Shown: positions 6,914-14,833, counted from the stretch's first letter. The stretch is 14,833 nucleotides of DNA from Candidatus Woesearchaeota archaeon (GCA_018303645.1 JAGVXR010000031.1:1-14833), one strand, 5' to 3'. Numbers and translations: made by a program. The notes: generated from the letters alone by a model not told the origin.

Positions 6914-6922
6914 AAGATAAAA

Positions 6923-7099
6923 ATGAGTATACAAATACGTATTACAGTATCAAAAGAGATAAATGAGCTGCTGGAAAAGGTTTCCAAAAAGCTCGGCAAG
7001 AAAAAATCAATGCTAGCCAGGGAGCTGATGGAGCAGAAAATGTACGACCTGGAGCTTATACAGAGGGAACTGCAGGAAATGGGCAAGGATGGAAAATAA
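6923..7099 (+). CDS. Ribbon-helix-helix DNA-binding protein, 58 aa
   Basis: The sequence begins MSIQIRITVSKEINELLEKV, an alternating beta strand (IQIRITV) followed by two amphipathic helices with the turn KKLGKKKSMLARELME. This is the usual layout of the RHH (CopG/Arc-type) fold, in which the strands of a dimer read the DNA major groove. A charged C-terminal helix to residue 58 could extend the dimer or bind a partner. Length is typical of the family. It opens the plus-strand operon, and its 3' end meets or overlaps the next start (7089, or 7101 just after the stop). Palindromic ATACT/AGTAT sites sit at its own promoter and beside the divergent promoter, so it probably regulates itself and perhaps both operons. 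RHH proteins also act as antitoxins, and a PIN-domain gene ends this operon. Confidence 0.85.
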   Translation: MSIQIRITVSKEINELLEKVSKKLGKKKSMLARELMEQKMYDLELIQRELQEMGKDGK

Positions 7100-9278
7100 A
7101 ATGAAAATCAGAATGCACAATAAAAAGGCGCAAACTACGGTTTTCATGATAATAGGGTTAGTCGTATTGATAGGGGGCGCTATTTTCTTTTACACAACGC
7201 AAAAAGTTGCGCAGCCATTGGAGCCTGAAATAAGAATCATTGAGGAGCAAACTCCAGTTGAATTTGACCCGATAAGAAAGTACGCAAACGACTGCGCTTA
7301 CTCCCTCGGAGTTGAGGGCCTGAAAATAATAGGCAAGCAAGGCGGCTACATAAGCTTTACAGACAGGTCATTAAGCAAGGAGCCGTTTGCAATGACACAA
7401 AATCCGACTGAAAGTGATGCTGTTTTATTCGAGAAAAGCTCTGAGCTGAAAACCGCGTACTGGTGGCATTTAAAATCAGCAAATAACTGCAAAGGCGACT
7501 GCAAGTTTGCCTCAAAAAGGCCTGAGCTGAGGCAGTCGGACAATTCAATCGAAAAGCAGCTTGAAAGATACATCAACTCAAAGTTTGAAGAATGCATAAA
7601 TCATTTCGAGCCATTCCTTGGGCAGGGCTTCAGGATAGCAGAAGGCGGAAAGCCAAAGGCAGACGTTACAATTGGATTGGATGATGTGGCAGTTCTGGTG
7701 GAATTCCCGTTGAGCATAGAAAAGCAGGACGTAAAGGCGGCATTAACCCAGTTCTTTGTCAGAATCCCTGTTAACATGGATAAAATCTATGAACTCGCAA
7801 CAAAGATAACCAACATGGAAATAAAGCATCGCTATCTGGAAAAGCACATTCTGAACCTGCTGGCGGCATTTTCAGGCACTGCTTCTGAAAAACTGCCTCC
7901 GATGTCTGAAATGCAGTTCAAGTTTGGCAGTTCAATCAGCTGGCAGAAAAGTGACATAAGAAACAAAGTAACAGGATTGCTTTCAGCTTATGTTCCTTTG
8001 TTCCAGGTTGACGGCACTTATAATTATGAGAGAAACGAGTTTGAATCTGAGATAACCCAAAGGCTTTATGACTCGACAATTATCCCTGTTGCAAACAGCT
8101 CCTTCAGGAACATTGCGGCTTACTTCACCTACCTTGATTTCTGGCCGATGTATTTTGACCTGAACTGCAAAGGCGAACGTTGCGTGCCAAGCTCGGCCAA
8201 CAGCCTTATCTCATTTTTTGGCATACAGCAGTACAGGTTTGCCTATGACTTGTCATTCCCTGTTTTGGTCGAGGTGCAGGACCCTTTTGCATTAAACGGG
8301 CAGGGCTATTCATTCAGCATGTTTTTGGAGGGCAACATAAGGAACAACAAGCCGATGCCTGCAGATTTTGCGCCGTTGGAAAGGGCTTCTTTGTCAGAAA
8401 GCTCATTGCTTTGCGGCGCAAGAACCAGCGGCAATATAACCATTGAAGTCAAAAATGCCGCAACAAAAAAGCCTCTTGAGGAGGCAAATGTGCTTTACAC
8501 GGTTGCAGGCGAAAGCTGCTTCATAGGAGAAACTGGCTTAGAAGGAACTCTAAAAGAAAGATTTCCCGTCGGCATAGGGGGCTTTGTAAGCATAACCAAG
8601 GACGGCTTCATAGGAAAAGCAGCTGAATTTGACCCAAAGCCAAATGCCAATGCGCAGCTGAAAATTGACACCACTCCCATCTATACAAAAAATATCATTG
8701 TGAAAAAGAAGAATGTTGTGAAAACAGCAAACGGGTGGCAGTTCGTCAATTCGCCTCTTGACTTGGGCAGCAAGGAATCAGCGTCAATAACTCTGACAAG
8801 AATCAGCGACGGCACAGAGCTGGAATTCTCCTCCTTCGCGAATTATGAGGGGCAGCAGTCGAATGCGAGTGAGCGAAGCGAAACTCGCTCACAACTACCT
8901 GAAATTGAGATAGCGCCTGGCAATTATTTTGCCGACATAAACCTGATTCTTAACGAGAGGATAGTCATTCCGGAAAAGAAAATCTGCTTTAAAAAAGGAA
9001 TTTTTGGCAAGAAAGAGTGCGTTACAACTCCAAAGATGGATTTTGCTGAAAAGGCATCTCCCGGGCAGGAGAGATTTCCTGAAGGAGGCTTGAGGCTGAA
9101 CTTCACAATCAATCCAAATGAGCTTGAAAATTCCAATGCCATTGTATTTTACGCCGTCAGCATAGACATTGCAAATGTGCCTGAGCAAAACCGAGATTTG
9201 GGAGACTTCGAGCAAACCGGCAGGGTTGAGGAATACTCAAATACCTATTCACTTGCTTTGCATCCGAAGTTTGAATGA
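7089..9278 (+). CDS. Pilin-like surface protein with carboxypeptidase-regulatory-like domain, 729 aa
   Basis: The N-terminal segment NKKAQTTVFMIIGLVVLIGG (residues 11-30) has the basic head, Q and hydrophobic helix of archaeal pilin-like proteins, and anchors a large predicted extracellular part. Residues about 55-225 are paralogous to the 253-aa protein at 4720-5481 (YANDCAYSLGVEGLK, GKQGGYI, EECINHF, FVRIPV). A middle region of about 200 residues follows. Residues about 448-524 resemble a carboxypeptidase regulatory-like beta sandwich (NITIEVKNAATKKPLEEANV, then GLEGTLKERFPVG). A short hydrophilic stretch near residues 593-602 is encoded by a palindromic insertion. The start is uncertain: ATG 7089 overlaps the RHH gene by 11 nt, while ATG 7101 and ATG 7113 are in frame, and 7101 lies directly after the RHH stop. 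Role likely structural or adhesive. Confidence 0.92.
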   Translation: MENKMKIRMHNKKAQTTVFMIIGLVVLIGGAIFFYTTQKVAQPLEPEIRIIEEQTPVEFDPIRKYANDCAYSLGVEGLKIIGKQGGYISFTDRSLSKEPFAMTQNPTESDAVLFEKSSELKTAYWWHLKSANNCKGDCKFASKRPELRQSDNSIEKQLERYINSKFEECINHFEPFLGQGFRIAEGGKPKADVTIGLDDVAVLVEFPLSIEKQDVKAALTQFFVRIPVNMDKIYELATKITNMEIKHRYLEKHILNLLAAFSGTASEKLPPMSEMQFKFGSSISWQKSDIRNKVTGLLSAYVPLFQVDGTYNYERNEFESEITQRLYDSTIIPVANSSFRNIAAYFTYLDFWPMYFDLNCKGERCVPSSANSLISFFGIQQYRFAYDLSFPVLVEVQDPFALNGQGYSFSMFLEGNIRNNKPMPADFAPLERASLSESSLLCGARTSGNITIEVKNAATKKPLEEANVLYTVAGESCFIGETGLEGTLKERFPVGIGGFVSITKDGFIGKAAEFDPKPNANAQLKIDTTPIYTKNIIVKKKNVVKTANGWQFVNSPLDLGSKESASITLTRISDGTELEFSSFANYEGQQSNASERSETRSQLPEIEIAPGNYFADINLILNERIVIPEKKICFKKGIFGKKECVTTPKMDFAEKASPGQERFPEGGLRLNFTINPNELENSNAIVFYAVSIDIANVPEQNRDLGDFEQTGRVEEYSNTYSLALHPKFE
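8865..8892. repeat. Intragenic GC-rich palindrome
   Basis: GTGAGCGA (8869-8876) and TCGCTCAC (8885-8892) are perfect inverted arms with an 8-nt loop. GCGAGT/ACTCGC (8865-8870 with 8883-8888) is an alternative pairing. It is read through in frame as a Ser/Glu/Arg-rich stretch (NASERSETRSQ) that does not resemble its surroundings, so it looks like a small inserted palindromic element. Confidence 0.6.
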
Positions 9279-9279
9279 A

Positions 9280-9426
9280 ATGAACCAGATAAAAGTAGCC
9301 ATCATGGCAATAATCGGATTTTCGGAGGTTTTAGAGATAAATCAGTACAAAAAACAATCTTCAGAGCAATTTGCAGTCGTTCACTACTTAATCAGCAATC
9401 AAAGATTGAAAATCAGGGAAAAATAA
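9280..9426 (+). CDS. Small protein, 48 aa
   Basis: The ORF fills the gap between two operon genes almost exactly: ATG 9280 comes one base after the stop at 9278, and its TAA ends one base before ATG 9428. It reads MNQIKVAIMAIIGFSEVLEI, a short hydrophobic N-terminus that may be membrane-associated, followed by a basic hydrophilic tail (ending SNQRLKIREK). The same frame stays open upstream to 9169 inside the preceding gene, but coding there is in the other frame. I do not recognise it. The perfect fit in the operon is the main support. No clear SD is present, so translational coupling is likely if it is real. Confidence 0.5.
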   Translation: MNQIKVAIMAIIGFSEVLEINQYKKQSSEQFAVVHYLISNQRLKIREK

Positions 9427-9427
9427 A

Positions 9428-12400
9428 ATGAGCAGGGAAAAATACATGCACTTCATTGCGTCATTCATGGCAGTTTTAGTCCTGACCATCCCGTTCTATA
9501 CAACAAGCGTTTATGCTTCAATCAGCAAGGTTTCTGCTAAAGGCGCAGATGGAGTGGAAGGATTTGCAAAATCAGATGATTTTGTCAGCCTCAGCGTGGT
9601 GGCTTCCATAAGCGGCGATACCATAACAAACAACCAGGTTGTTTTGGGAATAGAGCCGAGCATGCAGTTCGACAAATGCATACAGTCATCTGACGGCAAT
9701 TTTGAATGCACATTAAGGATTCCCGGCAACGGCACAGAGGAATTTGAGCCGATAGCCATACCATTTACGGTTAACCTGCTGAGGGATGATAATTCTGTTG
9801 AAGATTCCAAATCAGGCAGCCTGGTCATTGACAACCTTGCGCCTCAAGTCAAATTGTATGTTTCCAAAAGCAAGTTCTCTTCGGCGCAGGACGTGATTGT
9901 AAATTATGATGCCACGGATTTCGCATGCAATGACGCTTCATGCAACAATAAATGCGCCGGAATAAAAAGCATTGAGATATACACATCTGACAGCGCATTC
10001 AGGCACACAATGGAGCCAGCTGCTGAAGAATGCAGCTTTAATTCAAATGTCAGCATAGATTCGGGAACATTCGACAGCGGCTTGAATTCAGTCTTTGCAA
10101 GAGCCACTGACAATCTCAACCAGGTTTCAGCAGAGTCTTCAGTTACATTTGATGTTGATAACTCTGGCCCGATAATCCAGGCAGATTCCTTTAAAATTTC
10201 AAGAAACGGGATAACCTTAAGCACATTCCCATCGCTTGGGCTTGATGTCGAAGTTGCAGTTGACATATCAGGCGACGACTTGGACAAAAACTCAGTTACT
10301 GCAGACTTGTCGGCATTGAACCCGGGCAATAATCTGAAAAATGCCAGGGCATTCTGCTCTGCGGGCATTCTGCTCTGCTGCTGAAGAAGGCATAAGCGCA
10401 TGCAAGTGGTTTATTGAGATGGACCCAGGCGCAGGAGGATTAAAAACAATTGCAATCAATGCCTCTGACACTGCAGGCAACAAGGAAAGCGCCGCGATAA
10501 GCAAATTTCTTTCCATTGACGGGGACGGTCCTGTTGCAGAGTCATTATCCACATCTACGGAAGGAATAGGCAGGCAAAGCGGCAACACTGTAACAGCTGT
10601 TTTTGCCGAGGCAAGCGGCTTAATTCCAGATGAAGTGATTCTGCATGTTGGCAGCAGGCAGGCAACAGCAACAAGCTGCGATAACGAAGCCCAGTGGGTT
10701 TGCATATGGGAAAATGTTAATTTCGGCTCTTCAAAAAGCGTTCAGCTTTCCATAGATTCCGACACAACAGACATTTTTGGAAATCCTGTTGCAGAGGCGC
10801 AAGCCATTGAGGTGGCAGTAGATAATAGGGAGCCTGTTCTGGAGATGCTTAATATAAGCAATGTCGGCGGGTTAACTCAGGCATTTGCGGGATTTTCCAA
10901 GATAGGCGATAAAATAGCTGTTGTCGCAAACCTTACAGAGGAAAATGATTTATTTGCAGCTGCTGACTTTTCAAAGTTCATAAGCGATGCTGCCAATGTT
11001 GCTGGCTCCTGTGAGAGGACAGAAGGAAACGAGCACATATGCACGTGGCTTACAGACTCTATAAACCTTCAGGCTTCAAGCTTTATAACATTTAACTTCA
11101 GCGATAATGCAGGCAATTCCCTGATAATAACAAGGGGCCTGAAGACATTTGGCTTGGAAAATGCAACTGTGCCTGATTTCTGGGGCAGCTCTGCTGTGTG
11201 CTCTCCTGATACAATTGACAGGCAGCTTGGCACATTGATAAACCAAAGAATTTTCTGCCAGGTGAATCTAAAACAAAAAACAACAACAAAACCCGTTTCT
11301 ACTATATTTATCAGCCCTGCAAGCTGCTCCGGCGACACCTCAATTGCGGAAAATATCGAGACTTTCAACACAGAAGCCGGAAGCAAATCTCCCATCATCA
11401 AGGTAACCCTGAAAAAGGATGATTTCAGAATAGACAATGCAAGCCTTAGCTGCTCATTCAGCATATTCTCCAAGATTGGCAGCGGCACTGACATCACAAA
11501 AAACCCCGAGATTGAGAATGCAAAAATCAATGTCCGGTTTTCAAACCTTCCATTGGGAGAGCTGAGCAGTGAAGTGCAGCGCAAGATAAAAGACGCCAAA
11601 AGCGATGCAAAAGGAATCTTCAAATTGATTGGAACTATGAACCGGCTTGTTTTCTATGCCAAGAGAATTTGCCAGATATTTGGGATTATTTATAATACAA
11701 TTTCCTTGATTTATACTGTTGCTAATCTATGGGGAGCTATATCAGACACGACATGTTTTACTTTGGGTGGGTTTATCCAGCCGATTTGCCCTGTAGTCTA
11801 CAAAGAAAAAGTTGCATGGTGCAACCTTCAACAAGGTGCGCGCCAGAGTGCTCAAGAAAGCTTCAGCTTAACCGGCAACACTTTTTGCAAATTAGTTAAC
11901 TGCCAGATGACATTTTTATGGGGGCCAAAAGTGCAGGATTACATAAACAACAATTTTGATTATTTAACCCCTGGGCTTTATGTTGGAAAGCAGACTGAAG
12001 CAACACCTAAAGACAGCTTCTTTAAAGAAGTCACGCCCAAAGACCAGAAAGGTACAACATCCACGATTGATTATCCATCCGGCAAATCAATTGGGTTTAA
12101 CAGGCCTGTCAGCGAGATGATGGACCCGCAGCATAATCTAATCACCGCTACTTTGTTCATGTGCCTGCCCGGCATTATTTATGGCTTGGACAAATTCAGG
12201 CAAATTCAATGCCTGTATGCAGACTGCCTGGAAAATGCAGTCGGAAAAGAAGGCAAGCCTGTAACTGCCTGCGAAGACTTAAAGGCATTTTCAACCTGCA
12301 AGTATATCTACACGGAGTTGTTTGCTGTTTTCCCATGGACTGCTGTGCTTGACCATTACCTGAGCTTGATTAAGGGAGCGCTGTCAAGCCCGTTCGCAGC

Positions 12401-12647
12401 GCTTGGAGTAGGAATATCGGCTATGTGCTGGAAATTCTGCCCTGAGCCCACTTCATGGGGATTTACAGTTTGCGAAGGCACTAAATTATTCTCGACAATG
12501 GGCGAGGTAATCGGAAACATCAACAACATCATCGATGAAGGCTTCAAGGTAAGGCAGGATTACTGCTCAAGGCTTGACTTGGAGGAAGACAAGAAAAAAG
12601 AGCAAACAACAACAGGCACGGGGTTTACACAGGTTAAGACAAAATAA
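9428..12647 (+). CDS. Large Ig-like/Cys-rich membrane protein, frame broken by a 16-bp duplication
   Basis: Two frames (9428-10384, 318 aa, and 10341-12647) join into one protein of 1067 aa when one copy of a 16-bp tandem repeat at 10347-10378 is removed; the join then reads NARAFCSAAEEGISACKWF. A signal peptide covers residues 1-30 (hydrophobic MHFIASFMAVLVL, cut near VYA-S). At least four beta-sandwich (Ig-like) modules follow, each introduced by a linker of the form DxxxP: IDNLAPQV, VDNSGPII, IDGDGPVA, VDNREPVL. The C-terminal 350 residues are unlike these. They contain hydrophobic helices (IFGIIYNTISLIYTVANLWG; ITATLFMCLPGIIYG; PFAALGVGISAMCW) and many Cys, suggesting membrane insertion with disulfides, and end in a charged tail. 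ATG 9428 has a GGG-containing purine stretch upstream. Probably a surface adhesin or envelope component; as written the gene makes only the first 318 residues. Confidence 0.9.
10347..10378 (+). repeat. 16-bp tandem duplication causing a frameshift
   Basis: GGGCATTCTGCTCTGC occurs twice back to back (10347-10362 and 10363-10378). Sixteen is not a multiple of three, so the second copy shifts the frame and leads to a stop at 10384. Deleting one copy restores one long frame exactly. Confidence 0.95.
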
Positions 12648-12648
12648 A

Positions 12649-13119
12649 ATGAAGCAAAAAATAATAATAGATTTAGATGTTGTAACTGTAGGTAAATGGG
12701 ATAAGGGAGAATTTGGAGATGTGGCTAGAAGACTAATAAAAAGAGTTGGAAATAAAGAATTTGAATTAATCACCCCATTCTACCTAATCGAACACTTAGT
12801 TAAGTGGGATAATATACAACTAAAAGAAAAAATCGAGAACTTTTATCTAAAAGAAAGCACAAAGCTTCTTAGTAATGAAGATGTTGATATCAAAATAGAA
12901 GAGCTGGGAGTTGATGACAAGAGATTACTTAATGAACTAAAAAACCATAATATCAAAGAGGAGGACGCATTTATTGTTTTGTTTACTGCTATTTTTGATT
13001 TAGATTATTTAATAACTTTCAATAGAGTTCATCTTAGGAATAATAAAGAAACAATAAACGAGGTGATTAAGAAAAATGGACTTAAATCTATTAAGATTGT
13101 TGGACCAGAAGAGGTTTAG
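12649..13119 (+). CDS. PIN-domain ribonuclease-like protein, 156 aa
   Basis: PIN-fold nucleases use a cluster of acidic residues to bind Mg2+ and cleave RNA, and many are toxins of VapBC-type modules. Visible here are the first strand KIIIDLD with the leading Asp (D8), the helix PFYLIEHL with E48, and the third acid in EEDAFIVLFTAIFDLDYLIT (D106). The final motif reads TFNRVHL, so the usual Asp is Asn (N125), as occurs in some PIN subfamilies. The end KIVGPEEV is also typical. ATG 12649 follows the preceding stop by one base; the frame is open from 12574 but that overlaps the upstream gene. Codon use is much more AT-rich than in the surface-protein genes it follows, suggesting a separate origin. 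No antitoxin lies directly upstream; candidates are the RHH protein at the head of the operon or the 44-aa ORF antisense to its 3' end. Confidence 0.82.
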   Translation: MKQKIIIDLDVVTVGKWDKGEFGDVARRLIKRVGNKEFELITPFYLIEHLVKWDNIQLKEKIENFYLKESTKLLSNEDVDIKIEELGVDDKRLLNELKNHNIKEEDAFIVLFTAIFDLDYLITFNRVHLRNNKETINEVIKKNGLKSIKIVGPEEV

Positions 13120-13225
13120 ATTTAATTTTTTCACGCCTCTTAAGCCATTCATCAGTCATGCCCTTTTTAATTTCGTCAGCAAGCTCTATCAGTTCCTTAG
13201 TTGTCATCTTTGTTGGGTCTTTCAT
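13091..13225 (-). CDS. Small charged protein, 44 aa, antisense to the PIN gene end
   Basis: The ORF starts at ATG 13225 with minus-strand TTTATATA (13255-13248) centred 26.5 nt upstream, the leaderless spacing seen elsewhere here. It reads MKDPTKMTTKELIELADEIK and continues KKGMTDEWLKRREKI: a helical, strongly charged small protein of the size and character of short antitoxins, although I recognise no family. Its last 27 bp overlap the 3' end of the PIN gene on the other strand, so the transcripts are convergent and could pair. The promoter and protein-like composition support it. A link to the PIN gene is inference. Confidence 0.6.
   Translation of the reverse strand: MKDPTKMTTKELIELADEIKKGMTDEWLKRREKIKSKPLLVQQS
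13121..13131 (+). terminator. Oligo-T terminator after the PIN gene
   Basis: TTTAATTTTTT begins two bases after the PIN stop codon and would end the plus-strand operon. It lies within the 44-aa ORF of the opposite strand. Confidence 0.4.
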
Positions 13226-13255
13226 ACTATAAAAAGGGCCAAACCACTATATAAA
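13226..13255. promoter_or_regulatory. Divergent promoter region
   Basis: The minus-strand box TTTATATA at 13255-13248 serves the 44-aa ORF. On the plus strand, CTATAAAAAG (13227-13236) would start transcription near 13258, a few nt before ATG 13264. The two promoters overlap, so occupancy of one should affect the other. Confidence 0.45.
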
Positions 13256-13263
13256 CCTTTCGC

Positions 13264-14833
13264 ATGAAAATGAAAAATTTTAACAAAAAAGCGCAGGGCA
13301 TTGTCAGTTTTGCCGCAATTATAATTTTATTGGCTTCAATATTAGCCTCAAGCATTTACTTTGATTACAGCATAACAGCGAATGCCGTTAAAGAAAATGC
13401 AATTGACAATAAGCCTCCAAGCGTGCAAGTAAAAGAAGTCAAAAATGTCGAGGAATTAAATTACTTAAATGAAGGGTGGTATGAAATAAAGAAGGGCTAT
13501 GCATATTATCTCGAAAGCTTCAACGACTACGTTCCGCTTTACATCAGGGTGATGAATGGAAGGGAGCAGAACGGATTATTGGTTATTTACGCTGATGGCG
13601 GAGTTTATTTTGACGACAGCTTCAGGGGATTGCCCAGAATCCAAGTTGTTGCTGATGAAAAGGAAGAGATAAGTGATAATGAAGAAACAACACAAAGTCA
13701 AATAAGCGGTAAATTTACTGGGATGGAGAAGGTGAGCGGGGCACCACAAGCAGCAAAAAAACCTGAGTTACCTGTAAGTGAGAGTATCCTTATATATCGC
13801 CCAGGTACTCGATATGGTTTTCTTCAGAGAACCGACTATGAACTGGTAAAAAAAGGAGGTGAATGGTATGATCATAAAAATAGGAAAATAGGATTAGATA
13901 ATGATATATTCCCATATATTGATAAGATTTATGGTAGTCTTATCAATGAAAAAACAGATTCAATTATCCTAAGAAAACCAGGAAGTCCAAACAACCCCAT
14001 ATCTTTCCAAAATTTCAAGGAGAAAGTAGCAGAAACTTATATCCAACAAGCTTCGAAACTTGTAAAAAGTGAAAAAACTGAGGATAGAAGGCAAGTTTCA
14101 TCATTGTTAAGGAATGCAGAAGAGTCAAATCCAAGCCCTGAAACATTGACAGAAATAGGCAATGTATTCCTTAGTTTAGGCAATAGCAATACAGCGAAAC
14201 GTTACTTCACTCAAGCATTGGATAAAAATTATGCGCCAGCATCCGAAAGTTTAGACTTTGTAGATTTAATTGATAATGGAATTTATGTATTTGATGCAAC
14301 AAGCCGAGAATGGGTAGAAAAAGAACAGCAAACACCATCCAGTTCCAAAAAAGATGCTCCTGCTGAACCGCAATCTGTCGGCAATGGTGGGGCTGCTCGA
14401 CAAGGTGGTATTTTAGTCAATCTCCCTAGCGGTGCTGGAACAGGAGTCTCAACGACTTCAACATTTGAATATTATAAAGGATATGGAAATGAGTTTAGGA
14501 TAGGTTCTGATGGCGGAGTAGAAAAGAGAAGAGCAGGTTCTAATGATAATTGGCAACCATCATTGCTGAGTGCCAATACTATCAAAGAATCAACTACCAT
14601 ATTCGAAAAAATAAATGATCCTACTGCAAAATACACTCTCCCTCAAAATTTACAGATAATAGACACACAAACACAAGAATTGTCAGCATCACTATCTGGA
14701 ACAACAAGCGCACAAAGAAAGATTGAAGATGAATATATCAATCCGCCAAATGCCAAAAACAATAAAAAAATTATGGTAGATGGCAAAGAAATCGAGCTTA
14801 AACCAGGAGAAGCCTATGACAAAGAAACAGGTG
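13264..14833 (+). CDS. Pilin-like exported protein with TPR-like segment, truncated by window end
   Basis: The frame runs open from ATG 13264 to the window edge (523 codons seen); ATG 13270 is an alternative start. The N-terminus MKMKNFNKKAQGIVSFAAII has the same KKAQ head and hydrophobic helix (residues 11-33) as the 729-aa and 253-aa proteins. A block around GWYEIKKGYAYYLESFNDYV with VIYADGGVYFDD follows. Near residues 289-331 a TPR-like helix pair reads ETLTEIGNVFLSLGNSNTAK then RYFTQALDKNYAPAS. Later sequence is Ser/Gly/Thr-rich and low in motifs, and the visible end reads GKEIELKPGEAYDKETG. Codon use becomes AT-richer after about residue 140, possibly a domain of different origin. Function unknown; likely another surface protein of the same set. 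Confidence 0.85.
   Translation, partial: MKMKNFNKKAQGIVSFAAIIILLASILASSIYFDYSITANAVKENAIDNKPPSVQVKEVKNVEELNYLNEGWYEIKKGYAYYLESFNDYVPLYIRVMNGREQNGLLVIYADGGVYFDDSFRGLPRIQVVADEKEEISDNEETTQSQISGKFTGMEKVSGAPQAAKKPELPVSESILIYRPGTRYGFLQRTDYELVKKGGEWYDHKNRKIGLDNDIFPYIDKIYGSLINEKTDSIILRKPGSPNNPISFQNFKEKVAETYIQQASKLVKSEKTEDRRQVSSLLRNAEESNPSPETLTEIGNVFLSLGNSNTAKRYFTQALDKNYAPASESLDFVDLIDNGIYVFDATSREWVEKEQQTPSSSKKDAPAEPQSVGNGGAARQGGILVNLPSGAGTGVSTTSTFEYYKGYGNEFRIGSDGGVEKRRAGSNDNWQPSLLSANTIKESTTIFEKINDPTAKYTLPQNLQIIDTQTQELSASLSGTTSAQRKIEDEYINPPNAKNNKKIMVDGKEIELKPGEAYDKETG

Noticed and set aside
9169..9279. Upstream extension of the 48-aa ORF.
   Set aside because: It overlaps the 729-aa gene in another frame, and ATG 9280 fits the operon spacing.
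11069..11623. 184-aa minus-strand ORF.
   Set aside because: It is antisense to the long Ig-like protein frame and has no promoter or recognisable sequence.

Overview
The window looks like a chromosome segment of an archaeon, most likely a DPANN lineage such as Woesearchaeota or Pacearchaeota. This assignment is inferred from four things. Archaeal TATA boxes sit about 26-28 nt upstream of start codons (leaderless mRNAs). A tRNA gene carries an intron in the anticodon loop. Several secreted proteins begin with a short basic 'KKxQ' segment followed by a hydrophobic helix (type IV pilin-like). There are Cys-rich extracellular motifs of the CxDGxxNxDExxxDCGG kind. No rRNA or ribosomal gene is present to confirm it.

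Left part (1-2305): an unrecognised 194-aa gene (+) converges on cysS (-), whose reading frame is broken at an A7 tract. Directly upstream of cysS lies tRNA-Cys(GCA). It has U73 and an intron of about 82 nt, and a perfect 38-bp tandem duplication copies the 5' half of the anticodon arm into the intron. The enzyme and its tRNA are therefore neighbours and both look damaged or unusual.

Middle left (2305-2782): this stretch has no large gene. On the minus strand it holds a strongly base-paired RNA element (P1 plus two inner hairpin arms) downstream of TATA boxes. After it come a good Shine-Dalgarno sequence and a 36-codon ORF. The 3' arm of P1 can instead pair perfectly with the start-codon region, which is a riboswitch-like layout.

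Region 2783-6726 (-): a three-gene leaderless operon of exported proteins. It encodes a Cys-rich single-pass protein, a pilin-like membrane protein, and a secreted protein with a lysozyme/SLT-like C-terminal domain. A 190-bp divergent promoter region follows, with ATACT/AGTAT half-sites at 11-nt spacing.

Region 6923-13119 (+): a tightly packed operon. It encodes a ribbon-helix-helix regulator, a 729-aa pilin-like protein that is an extended paralogue of the 253-aa one, a 48-aa small protein, and a large Ig-like/Cys-rich membrane protein of about 1067 aa split by a 16-bp tandem duplication. The last gene is a PIN-domain protein. A leaderless 44-aa ORF on the minus strand overlaps the 3' end of the PIN gene. 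From a shared promoter region, another 'KKAQ' exported protein with a TPR-like stretch runs off the right edge.

Together, the two divergent operons look like a DPANN-type cell-surface apparatus (pilin-like subunits, large adhesin-like Ig protein, lysozyme-fold enzyme) that may be co-regulated by the RHH protein. This interpretation is inference; no function of the apparatus is shown by the sequence.
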